Assembly: GCA_002428735.1 (NCBI GenBank)
Contig: DIXO01000061.1
Location: 1-13,689 of the forward strand
Reading direction: 5' to 3'
Origin: Syntrophaceae bacterium UBA6078
Lineage (GTDB): Bacteria; Desulfobacterota; Syntrophia; Syntrophales; UBA2210
Length of the DNA: 13,689 nt
Position numbers and translations under genes: made by a program. The notes under the pieces were generated by a model that was not told the origin of the DNA, searched no databases, and worked only from the letters and a program-made list of their open reading frames with translations. The first letter of the stretch is position 1. Each line of letters starts with the position of its first letter. This document shows positions 1 to 7,098 of this stretch, piece after piece.

Positions 1-62
1 TTTTTTGGTGGTGGATCAAGGAGGGTGGACGGGGAGAAGTCAGGGGGTCCGCCGCGGGACCG

Positions 63-2573
63 TTACCGGGGGCGCATGATTTCGAGTTTCACGCCGTCTG
101 TCCTTACGATGACAGCCCCGTCCCTGTCAGTCCTCAAAACCCGCGCCCCCGTGCGGGCGTACCGGTCCAGAACGGAGGGGTGGGGAAAACCGAACGTGTT
201 ATCCTTGCCGCAACTGATCACGGCGATCCCGGGCCGGACGGCTTCGATGAAAGGCACGGTGCTGGAGGTATGCCCTCCGTGATGGGGCACCATGAGAACG
301 TCGGCTCTCAGGTCAGAACCGGAGTTGAGAAGGTACGCCTCTGCCGGTTCCGATATATCAGCAGGGAGAAGAACACTCCTGCCGCCGAGGGTTATCTTCA
401 TGACCACCCCGCTGTTATTATGGTCGGACGGTCCGAACAGGAGGCCCTCCCCGGCGGGGGATTGCCTCGGGTTCAGTATGCTGATGAAAGCGCCCCCCAC
501 CATTCTCTCCGGAGTGCCCGCTCCGACCACGCGGCGCGGGATTCTCTTTTCGCTGACGATTTTCCACAGACTGCGGCAGGATTCGTTATCCGACCCCTCC
601 CCATTCGACCAGAATTCTCCCACCTCGAAATTCTCGGCCAGGAACGGCAGTCCTCCCGCGTGGTCCTGGTCGGGGTGTGTGAGGACCAGAATATCGATCC
701 TCTTTATCCTCTGGCGCCACAGATAAGGGCCGACCACGTACCGTCCCGGATCGAAGCCCCTGTCGTAGAAACCCCCGCCGTCCACCACCATGGTTGTGCC
801 GCCGGGAAACCGGATCAACGTGGAACTCCCCTGACCCACATCGAGAAAGGTCACGTGCAGGTCTTGATCTGTGGTGGTGCTCAGGTTCGTCCAGACGGCA
901 TGAGCGACAAAGAAAAGGGCGATCATTCCCAGGCAGAGCGCCAGAACAGTCTTTTCCCTGTATCTGTATCGTTCCCTGAGTCTCTCGATTACCGAGGAGG
1001 AACGAACGGCAGTCCCTTGTTCATCTTCCTTTGAGCTCCACCGGTTGATCAACCGAACTCCCACAAGAATGCCGAGATAGTATACTGTAATCTCAAGGAG
1101 TGTGGGTGTTGTCACGGGGAGGCTCGCGAGGGGGAATGACGAGAGAAATTCAATGATGGATAAAACGATCCCGATGAAAAAAGAAGCGATTGTGGCGAGG
1201 AATGATGCGGCCGGGGCAAACGGGGCGGCCAGGATGAGCAGCATCCCCAGGGGAAGGACGGCAAATCCGATGACCGGAATAACGAACAGATTGGAGATAA
1301 GGGAAAGGGTGGAGATCCGGTTGAAATAAAAGGCGATCAGGGGAGCGGTCCCGACAACGGCAGCGAAACTCACCACGACAAAGAGGGCTACGGAATTGAT
1401 TCCCCTCCGTACGGCGCTTTCTTCTGCCGCCTGGGGGATGAGGCTGTTCAGCGCCGGGGCGATCAGGATAATGGCGGCAACCGCCGTAAAGGAGAGCTGA
1501 AAGGATACATCGAAGAGCGACGGCGGGCTGAAGACCAGAATCAGGAACGCGGCGAAGGCAAGTATGTTCAGGAGATCACGCCCCCTCCCTGCAAGGAGGG
1601 CGACGAGGTAGCAGAGAATCATGATGGCGGCCCGGACAGTCGATATGCGAAGGCCGGCGATAAAAGCGTACCCGATGACCGGCATGACGGCAAGGAGGGC
1701 CGATGCCTTGAAGATGTTGAGCCGCAGAAGCAGATATTCGGAAGACTTCATGAGCGCTGTGGCGATGAATAGTGAGATACAGGCGATGATTCCCACATGG
1801 AGCCCCGATATGGCAAGGATGTGAGAAACCCCCGTCCGGTTGAAGTTCTCGATGATATCTTCGGGGATGCCCTCTTTCTCCCCCAGTATCAGGGCCTGCA
1901 GCACATCTCCTTCGGGGGAAGGAACGGCCTCGCGGATACGTTTCCTGATGAGAGAACGGTATCGTTCAAGCTCTGTTCTGAAAGCATTGCCGGCGCTCTC
2001 CCGGATGATGACGATATCCGAGGGTCTGCTTACGTATCCGCGGAGGCGAATGCCCTGATAGAGGAGGTATTTTTTGTAATCGAATCCCCCCGGATTGTCG
2101 AAGGAGCGGGGTTCTTTCAGTTTTGTATGGACCCGGATGTAATTGCCGTATTTGAATACGTCATTGCTATCTTTGATGGAAAGGAGTATCTTTCCCCCCA
2201 CGGGAAGGGCGGTTCCTTTTTGTACAATTCGCGCCGTCTCGATGACGAGCATGGTCTTGTCATCCCTTACACGGGGGGGCGCGCAGACCACCCCCTCGAC
2301 GGTGAGACGGCCCTTGCCCGCGTGGCGGGTGATGTCGTCCCCGCCGGTAAAGGGATGGAGATACAGATGTATATTCAGGATGCCCACGAGAAAGAGCGAC
2401 AGGAGCAGACAGGCGTGGACACACCCCCTCCGACCTGTCGCAACCAGGAGGAGCATGGTTCCAAGGGTTACCAGGAGGAACGGCAGTGCCACGCTGCCGG
2501 GTATGTGTGCCATACTTCCGGCGGTTATTCCCGCGATGAGGGCTGTGAGCAGGGAGATAACGGGCCTTCGCAT
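63..2573 (-). CDS. comEC: ComEC/Rec2 family DNA-uptake channel protein
   Basis: Inner-membrane protein expected to carry single-stranded DNA into the cytoplasm during natural transformation. At 836 aa it is full length and has all three family parts. An N-terminal region with two or three membrane segments (about 5-70) leads into a soluble DUF4131/OB-like part (about 80-190). The polytopic Competence domain (about 225-510) carries the family signature HILAISGLHVG at 251-261. A last membrane segment (about 543-560) precedes a C-terminal metallo-beta-lactamase domain (572-836) with HPDQDH at 633-638, D739 in PADI and HHGGHTS at 764-770. The metal-binding motif is intact, so a nuclease role is possible. 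The ATG at 2573 has no good ribosome binding site but gives a sensible membrane N-terminus. It is divergent from pilS, 95 bp away. ComEC working with type IV pili is established in other bacteria; the link here is inferred from proximity. Confidence 0.95.
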   Translation of the reverse strand: MRRPVISLLTALIAGITAGSMAHIPGSVALPFLLVTLGTMLLLVATGRRGCVHACLLLSLFLVGILNIHLYLHPFTGGDDITRHAGKGRLTVEGVVCAPPRVRDDKTMLVIETARIVQKGTALPVGGKILLSIKDSNDVFKYGNYIRVHTKLKEPRSFDNPGGFDYKKYLLYQGIRLRGYVSRPSDIVIIRESAGNAFRTELERYRSLIRKRIREAVPSPEGDVLQALILGEKEGIPEDIIENFNRTGVSHILAISGLHVGIIACISLFIATALMKSSEYLLLRLNIFKASALLAVMPVIGYAFIAGLRISTVRAAIMILCYLVALLAGRGRDLLNILAFAAFLILVFSPPSLFDVSFQLSFTAVAAIILIAPALNSLIPQAAEESAVRRGINSVALFVVVSFAAVVGTAPLIAFYFNRISTLSLISNLFVIPVIGFAVLPLGMLLILAAPFAPAASFLATIASFFIGIVLSIIEFLSSFPLASLPVTTPTLLEITVYYLGILVGVRLINRWSSKEDEQGTAVRSSSVIERLRERYRYREKTVLALCLGMIALFFVAHAVWTNLSTTTDQDLHVTFLDVGQGSSTLIRFPGGTTMVVDGGGFYDRGFDPGRYVVGPYLWRQRIKRIDILVLTHPDQDHAGGLPFLAENFEVGEFWSNGEGSDNESCRSLWKIVSEKRIPRRVVGAGTPERMVGGAFISILNPRQSPAGEGLLFGPSDHNNSGVVMKITLGGRSVLLPADISEPAEAYLLNSGSDLRADVLMVPHHGGHTSSTVPFIEAVRPGIAVISCGKDNTFGFPHPSVLDRYARTGARVLRTDRDGAVIVRTDGVKLEIMRPR

Positions 2574-2581
2574 AGATGCTG

Positions 2582-2610
2582 TTCACTTTTACGGTTAAAA
2601 GATTTATAAG
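2582..2610 (+). promoter_or_regulatory. Possible sigma-70-type promoter for pilS-pilR
   Basis: TTCACT (2582-2587) and TATAAG (2605-2610) are separated by 17 bp, matching 4/6 and 5/6 of the -35 and -10 consensus. They lie about 60 bp upstream of the chosen pilS start. The spacer contains a small inverted repeat, CTTTTA-cggt-TAAAAG (2586-2601). The comEC/pilS gap is only 95 bp, so this element also sits in the 5' region of comEC. Prediction by eye only. Confidence 0.4.
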
Positions 2611-2668
2611 GCGCTTCAATGACCACAAGCCCCCAGACCCTGAACGTTCTCATCCTGGAGGAAATTCC

Positions 2669-4339
2669 GTGAAAGACGACCGGCAGAAAGCGCATGGTCC
2701 CCGAGTGCAGCGGCTCACGCTCTTCAGGGTTGTCATAGCGTCGTTTCTGCTCTTTATTGCGGCGATTATTCAGTTCAGGATGCCCGAGTCTCTCCCCGCC
2801 GCATCCATCCGTGCGACTTATATCATAGTAGCGTTCACATATCTCCTCTCGATTGTGTACGTCTTTCTGTTAAAGTCAATACAAAATGTCGCTCCCAATG
2901 TGTACCTTCAGAGCAGTGTGGATATCCTGCTGATCACCGGCCTCGTCTATGCGACGGGGGGAATCGGGAGTGTCTATTCCACGCTGTACCCTCTTGTCAT
3001 TATCTATTCCGTCCTGTTTCTGGGGAGGCGGGGAGGGCTGCTGATCGCGTCCGCCAGTTCCATTCTGTACGGACTTCTGGTGGACCTTGAGTTTTACGGC
3101 CTGATCCACCCGCTCTCTGCGGAGGCATATCAGCCCGGTGCCGAGGCGGGAACCGTCTTCCTGCGGATTTGCGTTCATATCGCTTCCTTTTATATCGTGG
3201 CTCTCCTGGCGAGCTTTCTGGTGGAGATAGAAAGCCGGACCAAGACGCTTCTATCGGAGAAGGAAAACGCCTTTGATCAGCTCGATATTCTCCACAAAAG
3301 CATCATTGAATCAGTCGGCTCCGGTATTATGACGGTGGATCTTGAAGGAAGGATAAAATCCTTTAACCGGGCGGCCGAGAAGATTACACGGAGGCCGGCT
3401 TCCGAAGCGGTGGGGAAGAGCGTTGACTATATCCTCCCCGATTTTTCCCAGGTGCTGGTCAGGGTCATGAAGGAAGACAAACCGTTCCCGACCCAACGGT
3501 TCGAGATGATCCTGCCCTCAGAGGAGAATGACATAGCGCTTGGATTTTCCATTTATCCCCTTCTCGATCCGGAGGGGAGCGGGTTTGGCAGTATATTCAT
3601 ATTTCAGGATCTGACATCCATCAAGGAGATGGAGCGGGAGATAGAAAAAAACAGGAAGCTGGCGCTTCTGGGCGAGATGTCGGCGGTTCTGGCCCACGAG
3701 ATGAGAAGCCCCCTCGCGTCCATCAGCGGCTCCATACGATTGCTGATGGAAAGCCTCACAGTGGAAGGCTCGGACAGAAGACTGATGGAAATCATCCTCA
3801 GGGGGAAGGAGCAACTGGAAAATCTGGCACGTGATTTCCTTCTCTTCGCCAGGCCGGATAACCGCAACCGTTCCAAAGTTGCCGTGGGAGACATTATCCA
3901 TGAGGTCATTGAGTCCGTTCGTTTTGCCCCGGGATGGAGTGAGCGTGTTGATATCATAACTGATCTCTGTGAGCACAGTGAGGTGCACGGAAACGTCACG
4001 GAAATACGGCAGGCTGTGTGGAATCTGGTTATGAACGCCTGCCAGGCGATGCCTGACGGGGGAAGGCTTGAGATCATGACCCGGCCGGGTGTTGACAGCC
4101 ATGGCACCGAGGTGCTTGAGATATCCATCAGCGATACCGGGTGCGGCATCGAGGAGGAGCAGATGAGCCGGGTCGGTGAACCGTTCTATACAACGAAAGA
4201 AAAGGGCACGGGGCTGGGACTCGCGATCGTCAACCGGATCGCGGAAAGCCACGGGGGCTCGTTCAGGATCGAGAGCGTACCGAAGAAACGAACAGTCTGT
4301 ACCGTTATTCTCCCCGTCAGGGAGCAAGCGAAGGGATAG
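2669..4339 (+). CDS. pilS: PilS-type membrane sensor histidine kinase
   Basis: Sensor kinase expected to phosphorylate the adjacent PilR and so control the pilin gene. I chose GTG at 2669, giving 556 aa, because GGAGG (2657-2661) lies 7 bases upstream. The upstream in-frame ATG at 2576 would add 31 polar residues, has no such site and would place the start inside the predicted promoter. Residues about 14-183 hold six membrane segments, as in PilS. A PAS domain follows (about 205-318), then a HisKA helix with AHEMRSPL (phospho-acceptor H343). The ATPase domain has an N-box around N456, a G1 box DTGCGI (489-494) and a G2 box GTGLGLA (513-519). All catalytic boxes are intact. pilR starts 21 bp after the stop, so the two are almost certainly co-transcribed. 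The signal sensed cannot be read here; in Pseudomonas PilS senses pilin in the membrane. Confidence 0.9.
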   Translation: MKDDRQKAHGPRVQRLTLFRVVIASFLLFIAAIIQFRMPESLPAASIRATYIIVAFTYLLSIVYVFLLKSIQNVAPNVYLQSSVDILLITGLVYATGGIGSVYSTLYPLVIIYSVLFLGRRGGLLIASASSILYGLLVDLEFYGLIHPLSAEAYQPGAEAGTVFLRICVHIASFYIVALLASFLVEIESRTKTLLSEKENAFDQLDILHKSIIESVGSGIMTVDLEGRIKSFNRAAEKITRRPASEAVGKSVDYILPDFSQVLVRVMKEDKPFPTQRFEMILPSEENDIALGFSIYPLLDPEGSGFGSIFIFQDLTSIKEMEREIEKNRKLALLGEMSAVLAHEMRSPLASISGSIRLLMESLTVEGSDRRLMEIILRGKEQLENLARDFLLFARPDNRNRSKVAVGDIIHEVIESVRFAPGWSERVDIITDLCEHSEVHGNVTEIRQAVWNLVMNACQAMPDGGRLEIMTRPGVDSHGTEVLEISISDTGCGIEEEQMSRVGEPFYTTKEKGTGLGLAIVNRIAESHGGSFRIESVPKKRTVCTVILPVREQAKG

Positions 4340-4360
4340 GATTTTCACAGGGAGGTTTTG

Positions 4361-5737
4361 ATGGCCGCAATTCTTGTAGTCGATGATGACCAGGGGATGA
4401 GGGACTACCTTGAGATTATGCTCTCCCGGGAGGGATATGATGTGAGCACCGCCCCCGGCGGAAAGGAGGCACTCACCCTCTGCAAAAGACGCGCGTTTGA
4501 TCTGGTGATTACCGATCTGAAAATGGCGGGAATGGACGGGGTCGATCTGCTCAAAGCCCTCAAAGAAGTAACGCCGGAGACCATGACCATTCTGATTACG
4601 GGGTATGCCTCGGGGGAAACCGCCCTCGCCGCCATGAAGGAGGGGGCCTACGATTACCTCGAAAAGAATTTTGAACCGGATGATCTGAAAACCTTGATCA
4701 AAGACGCCTTGAACAAAAAGGGGGTCAGCGAGGAAGACGCTCAGTTCATGAAAGATGTGAAGAGCTCGGTTTCCTTCGGAAAGATGACAGGGAAGAGCCC
4801 GGGGATGTTGAAGGTGTACGCCCTCATCAAAAAGATGGCGGATACGGTTGCCAATGTGCTCATACTGGGAGAGAGCGGCACGGGAAAAGAACTGGTCGCC
4901 CGGGCCATCCATGAAAACAGTTCCCGGAAGGATGGCCCCTTTGTCCCCATCAACTGCGGCGGCATACCGGAGAATCTTCTGGAAAGCGAACTCTTCGGGT
5001 ACATGAAAGGCTCCTTTACCGGCGCCTATGCCGACAAGGCGGGGCTCTTCGAGGTTGCCCACAAGGGAACCATATTCCTTGATGAAATCGGCGAACTCTC
5101 CCCCTTCCTGCAGGTCAAGATCCTCAGGGCTGTCCAGGACAAGACCTTCAGGAGAGTGGGAGGGGCGCGGGATATCAGCGTGGATGTGAGAATCATTTCA
5201 GCCACCAACAGAAACCTCGAAGAACGGGTCAAAAGCGGTGATTTTCGCGAGGACCTCTTTTACCGCCTCAATGTGATCCCCGTGGAGGTTCCTCCCCTGC
5301 GGGAGCGGAAGGAGGATATTCCCCTGCTGGTTGATTATTTCATAGAGAAATACTCCAGGGAATACAAAAAGGAAGTCAAGAAGATATCGCCATACGCCCT
5401 GAGTCTGCTCACCCAGTATCCCTTCCCGGGAAATGTGAGGGAACTCGAGAATATTATCGAACGGAGCGTGGCGCTTGAAACCACCAATATTATCCTGCCC
5501 GAAAACCTTGAGATGGCCGCGACCGGCGGAACGGCGTTCCCCCTGGACGGTGATGTGGAACTGCCCGAGGAGGGGATCGACCTCAATGAGAAGGTGGCGA
5601 GGTTTGAGAGAGAACTGATCAGGAAGGCCCTTCAGAAAACGGGAGGATCCAAGACCAAGGCAGCGAAACTCCTTATGGTAAGCCTCGATTCCCTTCGCTA
5701 CCGTCTGGATAAACTGGGGATGATGGAGAAAGAATAA
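4361..5737 (+). CDS. pilR: PilR-type sigma-54-dependent response regulator
   Basis: Activator (enhancer-binding protein) that should drive sigma-54 RNA polymerase at the pilA promoter. The ATG at 4361 follows GGAGG (4351-4355), giving 458 aa, a normal NtrC-class length. The receiver domain (1-120) has phospho-acceptor D52 in VITDLKM. The AAA+ domain (about 140-370) has Walker A GESGTGKE (170-177), the sigma-54 contact loop as GSFTGA (217-222), Walker B GTIFLDE (236-242) and FREDLFYRLNV with the sensor arginines. A Fis-type helix-turn-helix ends the protein (about 420-451). Two oddities: the contact loop has Ser in place of the first Ala of GAFTGA, and the receiver's usual Lys-Pro is Lys-Asn (K102-N103). 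The order pilS-pilR-pilA matches known type IV pilus regulation loci. Function as a pilin activator is inferred from that order and from the promoter found upstream of pilA. Confidence 0.92.
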   Translation: MAAILVVDDDQGMRDYLEIMLSREGYDVSTAPGGKEALTLCKRRAFDLVITDLKMAGMDGVDLLKALKEVTPETMTILITGYASGETALAAMKEGAYDYLEKNFEPDDLKTLIKDALNKKGVSEEDAQFMKDVKSSVSFGKMTGKSPGMLKVYALIKKMADTVANVLILGESGTGKELVARAIHENSSRKDGPFVPINCGGIPENLLESELFGYMKGSFTGAYADKAGLFEVAHKGTIFLDEIGELSPFLQVKILRAVQDKTFRRVGGARDISVDVRIISATNRNLEERVKSGDFREDLFYRLNVIPVEVPPLRERKEDIPLLVDYFIEKYSREYKKEVKKISPYALSLLTQYPFPGNVRELENIIERSVALETTNIILPENLEMAATGGTAFPLDGDVELPEEGIDLNEKVARFERELIRKALQKTGGSKTKAAKLLMVSLDSLRYRLDKLGMMEKE

Positions 5738-5774
5738 CCGGCTGCGAAGGGGGGTGAGAGATGGTTGGCCCAAA

Positions 5775-5788
5775 ACCCCCTTGGGGGT
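5775..5788 (+). terminator. Weak hairpin after pilR
   Basis: ACCCCC (5775-5780) and GGGGGT (5783-5788) form a GC-only inverted repeat with a two-base centre, 37 bp after the pilR stop. There is no clear T tract afterwards, so termination would be partial at best. It may separate pilSR transcription from the independently promoted pilA. Confidence 0.3.
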
Positions 5789-5881
5789 GTTCCTGTGAAA
5801 ATTACGTATCGGAAGTGGACTTGACCGGTTTTTTGTGCCGCGACGTTCGGCGGATCGACCGGCGCGGGGAAAGGAGGCATT

Positions 5882-5916
5882 GTAAAATAGTATATTATAT
5901 CAAAATGTTATTTTAC
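5882..5916 (+). promoter_or_regulatory. AT-rich inverted repeat with IHF consensus upstream of pilA
   Basis: GTAAAATA (5882-5889) is repeated inverted as TATTTTAC (5909-5916). Between and overlapping them, TATCAAAATGTTA (5898-5910) matches the E. coli IHF consensus WATCAANNNNTTR at every defined position. The IHF match is centred about 50 bp upstream of the -24 element, the usual place for a bend that brings a bound activator to sigma-54 polymerase. The matches are read directly; binding by IHF or another protein is inferred. Confidence 0.5.
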
Positions 5917-5950
5917 TTTATGGGGGTGTAGCATCCGCAGGAATCAGGTT

Positions 5951-5966
5951 TGGCATGTTCGTTGCT
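5951..5966 (+). promoter_or_regulatory. Sigma-54 (-24/-12) promoter of pilA
   Basis: TGGCATG (5951-5957), four bases, then TTGCT (5962-5966). This differs from the consensus TGGCACG-N4-TTGC[A/T] at a single position, and the invariant GG and GC are exactly 10 bp apart. Transcription should begin near 5977, giving a leader of about 55 nt before the pilA start. The promoter lies between a sigma-54 activator gene (pilR) and the pilin gene, which makes a chance match unlikely. Confidence 0.85.
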
Positions 5967-6031
5967 CTCTTCCCAAGGCAAAGACAGCACGTGAAATGAT
6001 CATACAATATCAGAATAGGGAGGTACAAACC

Positions 6032-6427
6032 ATGTTAATGAAAATCAACAGAAAAAGGAATCAGAAGGGTTTCACATTGATCGAACTGATGATCGTCATC
6101 GCCATTATCGGCATCCTGGCGGCCATTGCCATCCCGCAGTTTTCGGAGTATCGGAAACGGGGCTATGTCGCTACGTTGAACAGTGACGCGAAAAATGCCT
6201 TTACCGCTTCTGCCGCGTTGATCGCTGATGACCCCACACTGGACGCTATGGATCTTGAGGCTCTGAAGGGTGCGGGTTATACGCCGTCGAATGGCGTTAC
6301 CACCACCGTTGCGTTTACGAATGCTTCCACTTACACGATAACATGCACCGGTGATACGGGGTGGGGTCTTACCACCAACGTTGCCACCATTACCCAGGCC
6401 GGCACCTTGACACCTGCGGCACCGTAA
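6032..6427 (+). CDS. pilA: Type IVa major pilin (prepilin PilA)
   Basis: Structural subunit of the type IV pilus, made as a prepilin and cut by prepilin peptidase PilD. The start is ATG 6032, with GGGAGG (6018-6023) eight bases upstream; an in-frame ATG at 5996 lies before that site and is unlikely. The 131-aa precursor has a short basic leader (13 aa) ending in Lys-Gly, then FTLIELMIVIAIIGILAAIA. Mature Glu5 is present, as is the long hydrophobic helix used for assembly. The mature protein is 118 aa. Aromatics F1, F24, Y27 and Y32 fall at the same positions as in Geobacter PilA, but this protein has an added Thr-rich C-terminal half (about 71-114). It has a single cysteine (mature C92), so it lacks the usual disulfide loop. 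A sigma-54 promoter lies upstream and a strong terminator downstream, so it is probably transcribed alone. Confidence 0.95.
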   Translation: MLMKINRKRNQKGFTLIELMIVIAIIGILAAIAIPQFSEYRKRGYVATLNSDAKNAFTASAALIADDPTLDAMDLEALKGAGYTPSNGVTTTVAFTNASTYTITCTGDTGWGLTTNVATITQAGTLTPAAP

Positions 6428-6492
6428 GCATGGGTTAGGAGGAAAGCAAAGAGATACACACAACAACCTCATGTACCATCACAATGCTTCAC

Positions 6493-6524
6493 AAAGAAAG
6501 GGGGCTTTCCAGCCCCCTTTCTTT
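6493..6524 (+). terminator. Strong hairpin terminator between pilA and korC
   Basis: A perfect 14-bp stem: AAAGAAAGGGGGCT (6493-6506) pairs with AGCCCCCTTTCTTT (6511-6524) around a TTCC loop. The T-rich end of the stem runs on into ATTCTTTTC. It sits 65 bp after pilA and 28 bp after the end of the opposing korC. Because the stem has A-rich and T-rich ends, it can serve both convergent transcripts. Confidence 0.85.
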
Positions 6525-6552
6525 ATTCTTTTCGGTTTTCAGAACTCAGACG

Positions 6553-7098
6553 TTATCTTCCCTGCAATGCCGCTTTTCCCGCTTCAACACCCAGAGCGAA
6601 GGCCTTTTTGTTGAGCTCCAGGGCCTTGGCGGGAACGTGGGGTTGCATTGCTTCCAGCGCCGTCGCCTCGGATATCATGCCGGTCATTCCCACAAGCACC
6701 CCCAGCGAGACAATGTTGGCGGTAATGGGCTTGCCGACCTGGTCGTGGGCGATATCCCTAATGGGGATGGAGTAAACCCTGTCAGGCAATGACTTCGGGT
6801 CCGCCCCGTTATTGATGATCAGTATGCCGTCTTTCGCAAGGGTTGACAGGTATGGCCGGTAGTCTATTTTCGACATGATGAGAAGTACATTAGGGGCATC
6901 GATCTTGGGGTAGAGAATGCTCTCATTCGATGCGATGACGTAGGAGGTGCTGTGGCCCCCTCTGACCTCCGGCCCGTAGTTCTGAGACTGCACCACATTG
7001 CTTCCCTCAAGGACCGCCGCTTCGGCGAGTATGATGCTGACCGTCACCATGCCCTGCCCCCCGGTCCCGATCAGGCGAACTTCCCATCGTTTAGCCAC
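6553..7098 (-). CDS. korC: 2-oxoglutarate:ferredoxin oxidoreductase, gamma subunit
   Basis: Gamma subunit (181 aa, usual length) of a CoA-dependent 2-oxoacid:ferredoxin oxidoreductase. The N-terminus has GTGGQG (11-16), followed by QNYGPEVRGGHS around residues 39-50. Both are family motifs; in multi-subunit members this chain helps form the CoA site. The start is GTG at 7098, with an AAGGAGA site 8-9 bases upstream, overlapping the end of korB by 8 bp (GTGGCTAA). This implies translational coupling and equal dosage. It is the last gene of korD-A-B-C and ends 28 bp before the bidirectional hairpin. Confidence 0.9.
   Translation of the reverse strand: MAKRWEVRLIGTGGQGMVTVSIILAEAAVLEGSNVVQSQNYGPEVRGGHSTSYVIASNESILYPKIDAPNVLLIMSKIDYRPYLSTLAKDGILIINNGADPKSLPDRVYSIPIRDIAHDQVGKPITANIVSLGVLVGMTGMISEATALEAMQPHVPAKALELNKKAFALGVEAGKAALQGR

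Noticed and set aside
46..61. GGTCC...GGACC inverted repeat just after comEC
   Set aside because: Only a 5-bp stem in GC-rich sequence with no T tract on the comEC strand; this is expected by chance, and the window ends too soon to judge.
180..1034. A 284-codon plus-strand open frame inside comEC
   Set aside because: It is antisense to the metallo-beta-lactamase domain of ComEC, has no ribosome binding site and no family features.
3518..5062. A 514-codon open frame on the minus strand across pilS and pilR
   Set aside because: It lies opposite two genes whose domains and catalytic motifs are complete. The translated product is low in recognisable motifs and rich in residues typical of an antisense shadow in GC-rich DNA.
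5996..6031. Upstream in-frame ATG for pilA
   Set aside because: It would put 12 extra residues before the leader and lies upstream of the clear GGGAGG site that serves ATG 6032.
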